Positions 56,470-64,000 of a stretch of DNA of 64,000 bases are shown here, one piece after another (positions within the stretch are counted from its first letter, which is position 1; the number at the start of each line of letters is the position of its first letter). The translations under genes were made by a program, and so were the position numbers. This stretch comes from Pseudodesulfovibrio hydrargyri. GTDB lineage: Bacteria; Desulfobacterota; Desulfovibrionia; Desulfovibrionales; Desulfovibrionaceae. Where the stretch lies: the NCBI RefSeq assembly GCF_001874525.1, contig NZ_LKAQ01000004.1:2137590-2201589 (forward strand), in the 5' to 3' direction. Under the pieces are notes generated by a model. It saw nothing but the letters and a program-made list of their open reading frames with translations, did not search any database and had not been told where the DNA came from.

Positions 56470-57759
56470 TCACTCTTCGCCGCGCGAGTCTTCCACCCGC
56501 TTGGTCTTGGAGAAGCTGCGGGGCAGCTCGCCGGGGCCGAGGATGGACACCTCGCCGCGCACCAGGATGTTCTTGCGGATTTCGTCGGCCAGCGCTCGGG
56601 CCAGCCCCTCGTCGTTGCCAGCCGGCGCGCCGGGCGCGCGCTCCACGTGCACGGCCATGTGGTCCAGGCCGTCCTTGCGGCTGAGGAAGATTCGGTATTC
56701 GGCGGACAGCTCCTTGAAGTGCTCGAGCACGGAGCCGATCTGGCCGGGGTAGATGTTCACGCCCCGGAAGATGAACATGTCGTCGGACCGGCCCAGAATC
56801 TTGTCCACGCGCGGCATGGTCACCCCGCAGGCGCAGGTCCCGGGGATGAGCCGGGTCAGGTCGTGGGTCCGGTAGCGGATGAGCGGGGAGGCCTCCTTTC
56901 TCAGCGAGGTGACGACCATCTCGCCGACCTCGCCGGGAGCCACGGGCTGAAGGGTCTCCGGATCGATGATCTCGGTGATGTACATGTCCGCCCAGTAGTG
57001 GATGCCGTCGTGGGCCGCGCACTCCAGGCCGGTGCCAGGACCGTAGAGCTCGGTCATGCCGATGATGTCGAAGCTGTCCTCCAGCCCCAGGGCCTGCTCG
57101 AACTGGCGGCGCATCTTGGGGGTGTGGGCCTCGGAGCCGAAGATCGCCTTTTTCAGGCTGATTTTATCGGCGAGCCCTTGCTTCTGGACCTCCTCGCCCA
57201 TGAGCAGGGCCATGGAGGCGGTGGAGCACATGCAGGTGGCCTTCAGGTCGGTCAGCATCTGGAGCTGGATTTCCAGCAGCCCCGGCCCCACGGGCAGGGC
57301 CATGGCGCCGAACCGCTCGCAGCCGAGCTGGAAGCCCGCGCCCGCCGTCCACAGTCCGTAGCCCACGCAGATCTGGACCCGGTCCTCCACGGTCAGCCCG
57401 GCCATCTCGTAGCAGCGGGCGAACATGTCCTTCCAGACATCGATGTCGTTTTGGGTGTAGGCCAGGATCTTGCGCTTGCCCGTGGTCCCGCTGGACCCGT
57501 GGATGCGGACCACGTCCCGTTCGGGCACGGACAAAAGCGGCATGGGGTAGCCGTCCTTGAGGTCCTCGGCCGTGGTGAAGGGGAGCCTGCGCAGATCGTC
57601 CAGGGAGGTGATGTCGCCCGGCTCCACGCCCTTTTCCTTGAAACGCGCCTGGTAGAAGGGGCTGTTGGCGTGGGTGTGGCCCACGGTCCATTTCAGCCCA
57701 TCGAGCTGGATGTCGGCGATCTGTTCCTCGGTCAAATTCGGTATGAAACGGTGGTCCAT
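56470..57759 (-). CDS. Phenylacetate-CoA ligase-like AMP-forming enzyme
   Basis: 429 residues; GGGAG before the ATG at 57759. SSGTTGKRK P-loop, TELYGPG and ILGRSDDMFIFRGVNIYPGQI. Typical for PaaK-type aryl-acetate ligases, which couple an aromatic or branched acid to CoA. Neighbours (sialidase-like gene, prepilin peptidase) do not specify a pathway. The fused acyl-CoA synthetase at 26574 acts on similar substrates in other anaerobes. Confidence 0.87.
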   Translation of the reverse strand: MDHRFIPNLTEEQIADIQLDGLKWTVGHTHANSPFYQARFKEKGVEPGDITSLDDLRRLPFTTAEDLKDGYPMPLLSVPERDVVRIHGSSGTTGKRKILAYTQNDIDVWKDMFARCYEMAGLTVEDRVQICVGYGLWTAGAGFQLGCERFGAMALPVGPGLLEIQLQMLTDLKATCMCSTASMALLMGEEVQKQGLADKISLKKAIFGSEAHTPKMRRQFEQALGLEDSFDIIGMTELYGPGTGLECAAHDGIHYWADMYITEIIDPETLQPVAPGEVGEMVVTSLRKEASPLIRYRTHDLTRLIPGTCACGVTMPRVDKILGRSDDMFIFRGVNIYPGQIGSVLEHFKELSAEYRIFLSRKDGLDHMAVHVERAPGAPAGNDEGLARALADEIRKNILVRGEVSILGPGELPRSFSKTKRVEDSRGEE

Positions 57760-57890
57760 CTGGGGCTCCCTTGATGCGTGTGCGGCGGCGCGTCCCTTGT
57801 GCCGGGAGGGGAAATCCGGTAGTCTGTGAAGTGTTGCGCCAGCGGTATTCATGCAGCAAAAGCCGCGAATCTTCAAGCCCCAAGGACGCC

Positions 57891-58673
57891 ATGGACACCT
57901 TCCCCACCTGGGCCTTTTACCTCGCCGCCGCCGTGGCCGGACTCGAACTCGGCGGCCTTGCCACCATCTTCATCCAGCGCTGGATCGACGAGGAGCCCAT
58001 CTGCAAGCCGGGCGGGTCCAGATGCCCCGCCTGCGGCGCGAAACTCACCTTCCGCGACACCATCCCGCTGTTCAGCTTCCTGCTCCTCAAGGGGCGCTGC
58101 CGCCACTGCGGCACGGCCATCGGTCCGCAGTACCTGCTGGTCGAACTGTCCTGCCTGGCCTGGGCCCTGGCCTCGGCCTACACCTTTGGATTGTCGCCCG
58201 AATGGGGCGTGTACCTGGTCCTCGGGGTCATGCTCATCGCGGGCAGCTTCATAGACTTCGAGACCTTCCTGCTGCCCGACCGCATCACGTTGGGCGGCAC
58301 GGTGATCGCCCTGGCGGCCAGCTCCCTGCTTCGCGAAGGCCCCACCTGGCAGGACGCCCTGCTCGGCGCGGCCGTGGGCGCGGGCCTGTTCTGGGCCCTG
58401 CAGCAGCTTTACCGGCTGTGGCGCAAGCAGGAGGGATTGGGCACCGGCGACGTCAAGCTCATGGCCATGATCGGGGCCATGGTCGGCCTGGGCGGGCTGC
58501 CCCCGACCATCCTGATAGGCAGCCTGACCGGGGCGCTCGGCTCCATCTACTACATGTTCCGCCCGGGCAAGGGCGGCATCCGGGGCCGCGTTCCCTACGG
58601 CCCGTTCCTGAGCCTCGGCTGCATGCTCTACCTGCTCTACGGGCCGGAGATCATGCGCTGGTGGAATTCCTAG
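57891..58673 (+). CDS. pilD: Prepilin peptidase / type IV prepilin methyltransferase
   Basis: 260 residues. The N-terminal cysteine zinc motif CPACGAKL...CRHCG is followed by the two active-site Asp in FIDFETFLLPD and GTGDVKL. Multiple membrane spans. Cleaves and methylates type IV prepilins and type II secretion pseudopilins. No pilin gene is in the window. Confidence 0.9.
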   Translation: MDTFPTWAFYLAAAVAGLELGGLATIFIQRWIDEEPICKPGGSRCPACGAKLTFRDTIPLFSFLLLKGRCRHCGTAIGPQYLLVELSCLAWALASAYTFGLSPEWGVYLVLGVMLIAGSFIDFETFLLPDRITLGGTVIALAASSLLREGPTWQDALLGAAVGAGLFWALQQLYRLWRKQEGLGTGDVKLMAMIGAMVGLGGLPPTILIGSLTGALGSIYYMFRPGKGGIRGRVPYGPFLSLGCMLYLLYGPEIMRWWNS

Positions 58674-58717
58674 CCGTTTTTGCGCTTCCATTCATATCCC
58701 GCACCGTTGCCCAAAGA

Positions 58718-58746
58718 AAAACCGCCCGTGGCGGTCGGGCGGTTTT
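58718..58746. terminator. Bidirectional terminator between pilD and the BON gene
   Basis: An 11-bp stem AAAACCGCCCG (58718-58728) with 58736-58746, with A/T runs on both sides; it can end both convergent transcripts. Confidence 0.85.
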
Positions 58747-58785
58747 GTAGGGAAGGCCTTTGGTCCCGATGAGAGGGGGGATGCG

Positions 58786-59577
58786 TCACCGGCCCCTGTC
58801 GGGGTTGGAGACGGCCAGTACCGGACGTATATCCGGCTTCTTCGCGACCTTGGGCCTGGTCTGCTTGGGTTTGGTCTTGGGGGGCGGCGGAATATCCTTG
58901 GGCGGCTTTGGCGCCGGGGCCAGCTGGGCGGTCATGATCTGCGGCTCGGGACCGGCGTTCTCCTGGTGGTAGAGGTAGGAGACCACCCGGTTCACCCCTT
59001 TCATGCCCAAGGCGTGGGCCATGATGCGGTCGCGCTCCTCCTTGTCGTGGATCACGCCGAGAAGGATGATGTCGCCCTGGACGATCTGGACCTCCACGGG
59101 CGTGCTGGTGACCTCGAAGTCGGCCATGAGCTGCGTGCGCAGCTCCGTGTACATGGCCTGGTCGCCGAAGAAGTCGTTTTCCTTGTCCGCGTCGCGCAGA
59201 TACAGCCTGCTGATGACCTGGCGTTTGCCGTCGACCTTGTTCACGCATTCGTAGATGGTCCGCAGCTGTTCCTGGGAATCGTATTCGCCCACCAGGTAGA
59301 GCTTGCCGAAATAGCAGTAGGTGGTGATCTGGTCCGCGCGGATGTCCTTGTTCTTGTACAACTCGGCCTGGGCGTGTCCGGCCACGATGGCGTCGAGCAT
59401 CTGCTGCTCGGTGGTCCGCTCGTCCACGGCCGTTTCGTACGCGGACTGACCGCCGCCGATGATCGACGAGACGTAGGCGGGCGCGCCGGGAATGAGCCCG
59501 ATGCCGAACGGCACCATGGCGCAGCCCGGCAGGAAAAAGATGATGGAAACCACAACCAACGATTTGAGTCTGAACAT
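58786..59577 (-). CDS. BON-domain lipoprotein
   Basis: 263 residues; start at MFRLKS (59577) with GGGGGG at nine bases. A lipobox FFLPGC gives Cys near residue 19. Two BON-like domains follow (TTEQQMLDAIVAG... GKLYLVGEYDSQEQ and TSTPVEVQIVQGDIILLGVI), then a Pro/Lys-rich tail. It probably sits in the outer membrane, facing the periplasm. It resembles OsmY/YraP-type proteins that maintain envelope integrity. Confidence 0.88.
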   Translation of the reverse strand: MFRLKSLVVVSIIFFLPGCAMVPFGIGLIPGAPAYVSSIIGGGQSAYETAVDERTTEQQMLDAIVAGHAQAELYKNKDIRADQITTYCYFGKLYLVGEYDSQEQLRTIYECVNKVDGKRQVISRLYLRDADKENDFFGDQAMYTELRTQLMADFEVTSTPVEVQIVQGDIILLGVIHDKEERDRIMAHALGMKGVNRVVSYLYHQENAGPEPQIMTAQLAPAPKPPKDIPPPPKTKPKQTRPKVAKKPDIRPVLAVSNPDRGR

Positions 59578-59803
59578 GCTGACCATCCCCCCCTTTTAAG
59601 GTGCTCAGGCTCCACCCAGGCCAGAGGTCAGCAAGAAGCCTGCCACCGGCCGGGCGGCACGGCGTCGATCCGCCGCAGCCCTTGGGGGCCGAAGGAATTG
59701 TGATTTCAGGGCCTTCCGTCAGAGGGAATTCGTAATCGAAAAATCGTGGACTAATGAGGCGCGACCGGCGCCATGCGTCTATTAAAAATAGATCATGGTC
59801 GGG

Positions 59804-61396
59804 CTAGAACTTGCCCGCGTGGCGGGGCCAGTACCCGGTGAACCCCTTGCAGACGATGATGGTGAACTTGCGTCCCTGGCCGCCGTTGAAGGAGGAGCGG
59901 TAGAAGATGGGGTCGCTGACGTATTCGAACATCTTTTTCAGGTCGGCCACGGGGTGCTTCTGGAACCGCTTGCGGACCATGACCGCGTCCCAGCCGAGCT
60001 TGTCCCCGCCCGGCACGGGCCAGAGGTCGTACTGGTTCATGCGCCGGTTCTCGGTCCAGGCGCAGTAGGTGAAGGGCTGGCCCTCGAGGTAGAAGGCCAG
60101 TTCCGAGGTGAAGCCGTAGTTGTCGGACATGGCGAAGACCCTGGACGGGTCGTCGAACTCGGTGGCGATGATCCCGTCCACCTTGCGGCCCAGGTCGCCC
60201 CAGCCCTTGAGCCGGAGGGTGATGTTCATGGAGTCCGGCAGCGGCAGGAGCGGGGAGACGAAGACGGCCAGGGTCATGAACACGGCCGCTCCGGCCAGGA
60301 TCGCCCGGCCGCGCGTTTTGCGCCCAGGGGCGTCCCACCACGCCTTGAAGGCCATGCCCGCCAGGATCGCGCCCGTGGCGAAGGCCGCGGCGGTCCAGTT
60401 GGCCTCCACCTTGGAGAAGAGCGCCTTGAGGGTGATCGCACCCCACAGGGGCCAGAAGAAGAGCGCGGTCAGCAGGTCGCGGCGGTAGTTCGCGTCGAAC
60501 CGGCCCACCGGGCCGACCCACGCCTTGCGCACCGCGCCCGGGGTGGCCGCGACGATGAACCAGAACCACCACGGCGCGAGCAGGCCGATCTGCGCGCCGA
60601 GCATCTCGAAGAACGGGCCGACGCGGTCGGGTAGCCAGTCGCTGCCGCCCACGCCCGAGGTCAGCTTGGCCACGTGCTTGTAGGCCACCCAGCCGTTGTC
60701 CATGTTCCAGAGGACGATGGGCGCGAGCCCGACGGCGGAGCCGATGATCCCGGCGAGGGCGAAACGCACCCAGAACCGCTCGGGCAGCTGCCCCCGGCAG
60801 TGCAGGATGACCGCGTAGACCAGGCCCAGAGCCAGGAAGGCAAGCATCATGTATTTGGCCAGGATGCCCACGGCCATGCATGCGCCCAGGATCACGAAAG
60901 GCCAATTGGATACGGCTCGGTCCGGTTCGTGGCGCGTGGCCGCGGCCAGGGCGAAGAAGGCCACGGTCCAGCAGAGGATCAGTGGACAGTCCGTGGTGGC
61001 CAGGATGCCCAGCCCGTTGAGCAGGGGCATGGTCGCGGCCGCGAAGAGCACGAACACGGCCAGCCGGTACTCCCGCCAGACGCGCGACACCCCGACGTAG
61101 AGCGCGGCCTGGATGCCGGTCATGCCCAGGATGGACCCAAACCGCACGCCCAACTCGGTATTCCCGAAGACCCAGGTCCACAGGCTGATGATCCAGGCGA
61201 TGAGCGGCCCCTTGGAATAATAGGACAACTGCGGTCGCCTGATCCAATCCCAATACTGCGCCTCGTCCTGCACCAGGTTCAGCTGGCCCGAGGCCACGAA
61301 CCAATAGCGGACCAGAAAGGACGCCAGAATGATGAAAAAGGCGAGGACATCCAGCCGGGGAACATATGTATCGCGGGGCGTAGTCATGACGCGCAT
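59804..61396 (-). CDS. GT39/ArnT-like membrane glycosyltransferase
   Basis: 530 residues with about eleven spans. The N-terminal DEAQYWDW motif (PMT/ArnT family) contains the catalytic acidic residue, and the C-terminal region holds a soluble domain. It transfers a sugar from a lipid carrier to a target. Start uncertain: MTTPRD (61387) or the ATG nine bases upstream at 61396; neither has a clear ribosome site. AT-rich DNA begins beyond its start. Confidence 0.8.
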   Translation of the reverse strand: MRVMTTPRDTYVPRLDVLAFFIILASFLVRYWFVASGQLNLVQDEAQYWDWIRRPQLSYYSKGPLIAWIISLWTWVFGNTELGVRFGSILGMTGIQAALYVGVSRVWREYRLAVFVLFAAATMPLLNGLGILATTDCPLILCWTVAFFALAAATRHEPDRAVSNWPFVILGACMAVGILAKYMMLAFLALGLVYAVILHCRGQLPERFWVRFALAGIIGSAVGLAPIVLWNMDNGWVAYKHVAKLTSGVGGSDWLPDRVGPFFEMLGAQIGLLAPWWFWFIVAATPGAVRKAWVGPVGRFDANYRRDLLTALFFWPLWGAITLKALFSKVEANWTAAAFATGAILAGMAFKAWWDAPGRKTRGRAILAGAAVFMTLAVFVSPLLPLPDSMNITLRLKGWGDLGRKVDGIIATEFDDPSRVFAMSDNYGFTSELAFYLEGQPFTYCAWTENRRMNQYDLWPVPGGDKLGWDAVMVRKRFQKHPVADLKKMFEYVSDPIFYRSSFNGGQGRKFTIIVCKGFTGYWPRHAGKF

Positions 61397-61399
61397 CAA

Positions 61400-61582
61400 C
61401 TATATTATTCAGAGGGGGGTGGCAAGTTGAGGGTGCGGGGGGCGGCTTTTGATAGCGGGCCATCTGCACATTCCTAACGGAACGGGCAAATTCATACTAA
61501 CGCGGTAAGTTCCGTGTGGTTATGTCAAAATGTATGTATTGTGGGAAAAGTCTGCACGAATTTTCGTTGCATGAGTATATAC
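61400..61582. other. Boundary region at the edge of AT-rich DNA
   Basis: No gene is supported here with confidence. Base composition drops from GC-rich to AT-rich near 61480. A plus-strand 30-codon reading frame starts at 61522 and encodes MSKCMYCGKSLHEF..., which looks like the N-terminus of a zinc-ribbon or HNH-type protein cut short. It ends in the antisense ORF that follows. Confidence 0.35.
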
Positions 61583-61870
61583 CTAATTTTCAATCACTAG
61601 CTTGGCATCATTAATGTTTTGGCTTGTAAATGGTCTTGAGTCTATATTGAGGTTATTAATCTCGATTATAATTGATGCGGATGCTCTTAATATTTCATAT
61701 AACTGTTTTACACGATAGTCATTTTGTATACAATACAGATCAACATTGTTAAATAATTCAATAACAATATTAATCCATTTGTTTTTTAATTCAATTTTGC
61801 TTTCAAATTCAGCATATCCAATTACATCAAATTTTCTTATTGAATCTTTAACTTCGGTATTATGTAGCAT
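61583..61870 (-). pseudogene. AT-rich ORF remnant
   Basis: 95 residues from the ATG at 61870, low GC and codon use unlike neighbours. It contains ESKIELKNKWINIVIELFNN and LRASASIIIEINNL. The reading frame stays open further upstream only because it runs into GC-rich DNA. No family recognised. The abrupt change of composition at about 61870 suggests its 5' part was cut by the insertion of the IS region that follows. It could also be a short intact gene. Confidence 0.5.
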
Positions 61871-61922
61871 TCGCACAAAGCCCACCTTGCCCCCGGTTCT
61901 CCACGCAGCGTAATCTGGCTGC

Positions 61923-62414
61923 ATGAGCGAGAACACCCATCCCCACACCACATCGGCCCTGGCCAAGCGCCGGGCGGAACTGATCGCCGACAACCAAGCG
62001 ATGCGGGAACACATCCGGCTGAACGACGGCTACATCAAGGCCCTGGACACGGCCATCGGCCTGATGGACCCCGCCTTCGATCCCGGCACGGTCCTGCCCA
62101 AGCGCCAGTACACCAAGAAGTTCAATCGAGGCGAACTGAAATCCCTGATCATCCGGACGCTGAAGGCGGCCGAAGGCGGCCCCCTGTCCACCAGGGCCAT
62201 CACCGACCAGGTCATGGAACGCAAGGGCATGGCCGACGACTGCTGGACCGAAGTCCGCCGGGCGCTGATCAACTATGATGTCGTGGAAAAGATCGACGGC
62301 GATCCCGACGACCATATGGAATACTGGTCCCTAGTGGGCTACGCCGCCAAGGGAAAGGATGGCGGCGATTCCAAGGAAGCGACCGCGGGGTTGCGTCTGC
62401 TGCGTGACCAGTAG
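61923..62414 (+). CDS. Small helix-turn-helix-like gene opposing the IS transposase
   Basis: 163 residues: TSALAKRRAELIADNQAMREHI coiled-coil start, then a winged-helix-like part (LKSLIIRTLKAAEGGPLSTRAITDQVMERKGM). It overlaps the 3' end of the transposase by 76 bases, tail to tail. Proteins with a similar THPH..SAL.KRRAEL start accompany IS1595-like transposases in other genomes, so this is probably a passenger of the element. Function unknown. Confidence 0.65.
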   Translation: MSENTHPHTTSALAKRRAELIADNQAMREHIRLNDGYIKALDTAIGLMDPAFDPGTVLPKRQYTKKFNRGELKSLIIRTLKAAEGGPLSTRAITDQVMERKGMADDCWTEVRRALINYDVVEKIDGDPDDHMEYWSLVGYAAKGKDGGDSKEATAGLRLLRDQ

Positions 62415-63397
62415 CCCCTGAACGGGGAATCATCGGCCAGGGTGAGCATGCGGCCAAGCATGTCGAAGGCGATTCTGCCGTTGTCCCAGCGCCGGGTGTC
62501 CTCCCGGTAGGCCACTTCGTTGGCGTAGAGTTCGAGATATTCCCGGCTGGCCCGGTGGATCTGCCCCTTGAACATGCGCCGGAACCGGGCGAAGAAGCTT
62601 TCCGCCTGGTTGGTGTTCTCGCCCTCGGGGCCGCAATAGCAGATCTTGTGGTTGACCACCACCCGTTCGAAGTTGACCTGAAGATTGCCGTAGGCCGAGT
62701 GCTCGTCCGAAACAATGGTGGATCCCGGCTGGACATTGTCCTCGACGTGATATTGGATGTCCTTGGCGTTTTCCTTGTCGATCACATACGTGAGCGTCCT
62801 GGTCGCGCCTTTGCCCTTTTCCCCGGCTTGCCTGATGACCAGGATGCAGGATTCGGGCATGGAGGACTCCCGGTCCCCATCGGGCCTGTCCATGGCCCTG
62901 TTGGCCGGCCGCTTGTACGGATTGAGGTATGCCCCGTCGGTCTGGATTTCGCCCTTCATGGCCGGTTGGTCATACCGGGTCCCCAGAAGCGCGCTCCGCA
63001 ACTTGTGGTACAGGGTGTACGCCGTCTTGTACTGGACATCCAAGTGGCGCATGAGCTGGGATGCGGACACACCTTTGACCGCATTCGCCAGCAGGACCAT
63101 GGCGATCAGGATGGTCTTGAGGGGCAGGTTGGAGGAATGCAGCCAGGTCCCGCTGGTCACCGAATAGGTGCGTCCGCAATCCTTGCACCGCCACTGCCGC
63201 CGCCCCTTGATGAAATAGTGGTCCACGCTTCCGCAAATCGGACAATACGGTTCGCCGCCGGTCTTCGGCCACCGCAATTCGCGGAAGGTCTTGAAGACGG
63301 TTTCCTCGTCCCATTCCGCGATCTGCGGGATGGACAGGCTGCGGGCTTTCGCCGACAGCAGGAAGTGCTGCTCGTGCGTGTGGTTTTTCGAGGGCAT
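62339..63397 (-). mobile_element. IS1595-family insertion sequence transposase
   Basis: 352 residues. An N-terminal zinc ribbon (CPICG..CKDCG, about 51-79), then a DDE-type catalytic domain: QTDGAYLNP, VSDEHSAYG and NTNQAESFFARFRRM as the usual IS1595 triad region. Length is normal, so the transposase appears intact. I could not find a convincing pair of terminal inverted repeats around it, so element ends and target duplication are unresolved. GC-rich like the host, unlike the AT-rich flanks on both sides. Confidence 0.85.
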
Positions 63398-63672
63398 TAC
63401 GGTCAGTATAAAGCATATTTTTTAACTTTTGTCAACTATTGCGAGCTGTTAGTTGTGTGCATTGTGAAATGTGGAACAAGTCGGGTAACCGGTTGAAATA
63501 CCGGCGAAGAGTTTATCTTTTTCTTTATTTCCGGCGGGTTGTATCCACTTTACCATGTCACCCTTTAATCGCTACCAGCATGTTGACTCGTTGTCGTGTT
63601 GGGAGATAGGCTAAACTGTCTTGAATATTAGGCGAATATGCTTACAGTGAAACATAATAGAAGGAACCTTGG
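63398..63672. promoter_or_regulatory. AT-rich spacer with promoter for the methyltransferase
   Basis: 275 bases without a gene. TTGACT at 63583-63588 and TAGGCT at 63607-63612 (18-base spacer) are a candidate promoter facing the methyltransferase. Composition is lower in GC than the host background. Confidence 0.35.
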
Positions 63673-64000
63673 GTGCCAAACAAAAAGGCTTTTTCAAATA
63701 TCGCACGCGATTGGGAACAGTTGCGGTCAATGGGAAACCACGAGAAGAAAGATTTATCTGACAAAGTGACCTATATCCTGTCGGATGCGATCCAGTGGCT
63801 GACGGAAATTGAACCCAATACACTTCACGCCGTTGTGACAGATCCGCCGTATGGATTGATTGAATACCAAGATAAAGACCACGAGAAACTAAAGAAGGGC
63901 AACGGTGGCGTTTGGAGAATTCCTCCGTCTTTTGATGGCGCAAAGCGAAATCCCTTGCCCCGGTTTACCGTCTTGTCGAAAGAGGAAATTGCAGGGCTGT
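63673..64000 (+). CDS. N4/N6 DNA methyltransferase (5' part; runs off the window)
   Basis: 109 residues visible. GTG at 63673 has AAGGA at eight bases; an in-frame ATG at 63730 is the alternative. The catalytic motif TDPPYGLIEY is at about 56-65, preceded by VTYILSDAIQWLTEIEPNTLHAVV, the order of the beta-type amino-DNA methylases (D-P-P-Y binds the target base). It would methylate adenine or cytosine amino groups, usually as part of a restriction-modification system. The partner nuclease, if any, lies outside the window. AT-rich DNA and the nearby IS suggest acquisition by transfer. Confidence 0.85.
   Translation, partial: MPNKKAFSNIARDWEQLRSMGNHEKKDLSDKVTYILSDAIQWLTEIEPNTLHAVVTDPPYGLIEYQDKDHEKLKKGNGGVWRIPPSFDGAKRNPLPRFTVLSKEEIAGL

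Noticed and set aside
61522..61614. A 30-codon gene starting MSKCMYCGKSLHEF.
   Set aside because: No ribosome site and it overlaps the antisense remnant; probably the stub of a broken gene, so it is only mentioned in the spacer entry.

Overview
The window reads as chromosome of a high-GC sulfate-reducing deltaproteobacterium of the Desulfovibrio/Pseudodesulfovibrio type. The evidence is the two-subunit periplasmic [FeFe] hydrogenase with its maturases, the housekeeping order ispE / tRNA-Gln / prs / rplY / pth / carD / rho, and several large PAS/GAF sensor kinases. Most of the sequence is GC-rich. AT-rich stretches at about 5.9-6.45, 14.6-16.8, 61.5-61.87 and 63.4-64 kb stand out as foreign or regulatory DNA.

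Layout. 1-5676 (minus strand): an operon for uptake and nickel-dependent hydrolysis of guanidine, in the order gdmH-type ureohydrolase, a CbiX/chelatase-like protein, ABC binding protein, permease, ATPase, hypA-like and hypB-like (cut by the window edge). Its parts match the Synechocystis Sll1077-Sll1082 set; the CbiX-like gene is the unexpected member. 6.4-14.5 kb (minus): a complete [FeFe] hydrogenase module. hydA (large) and hydB (small, Tat signal) form one unit. A TM1266-type regulator, hydG, an aspartase-like gene, an unknown gene, hydE and hydF form a second, tightly overlapping one. A folded leader with a terminator-like hairpin precedes the second unit, and both units have an AT-rich palindrome upstream. 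15.2-16.45 kb: a toxin (Toxin_44-like) and a small membrane protein that may be its immunity partner. 16826-16901: tRNA-Thr(CGT).

The 3' portion of this tRNA gene recurs at 14956-15001 (46 of 46 bases) and at 6380-6426 (two mismatches), each followed by its own terminator hairpin. These look like attachment-site scars. They divide the region into a 1.8-kb toxin segment and an 8.5-kb hydrogenase segment stacked behind one tRNA gene, with no integrase left.

17-31 kb holds a large sensor kinase, HyuA-type hydantoinase, two STAS-like proteins, a metallo-beta-lactamase-fold protein, a large MscS channel, a fused ADP-forming acyl-CoA synthetase, a tautomerase, a second kinase and a second ureohydrolase. 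31-45 kb holds hslVU (with an unusual repeat-rich spacer), a macrodomain protein, a response regulator/kinase hybrid, a ClC channel with CBS domains, ribF, a BepA-like protease with TPRs, rho, carD, pth, rplY, prs, tRNA-Gln and ispE. 46-61 kb holds a DegP/Q protease, tRNA-Arg, a SnoaL-like protein, a PAS/GAF kinase, a DEAD-box helicase, infA, an RRM protein, a BNR/sialidase-like protein, a phenylacetate-CoA ligase-like enzyme, a prepilin peptidase, a BON lipoprotein and a GT39-like transferase. 61.5-64 kb is a mobile region: a low-GC ORF remnant, an IS1595-type transposase with a small opposing gene, and the start of a DNA methyltransferase that runs off the window.
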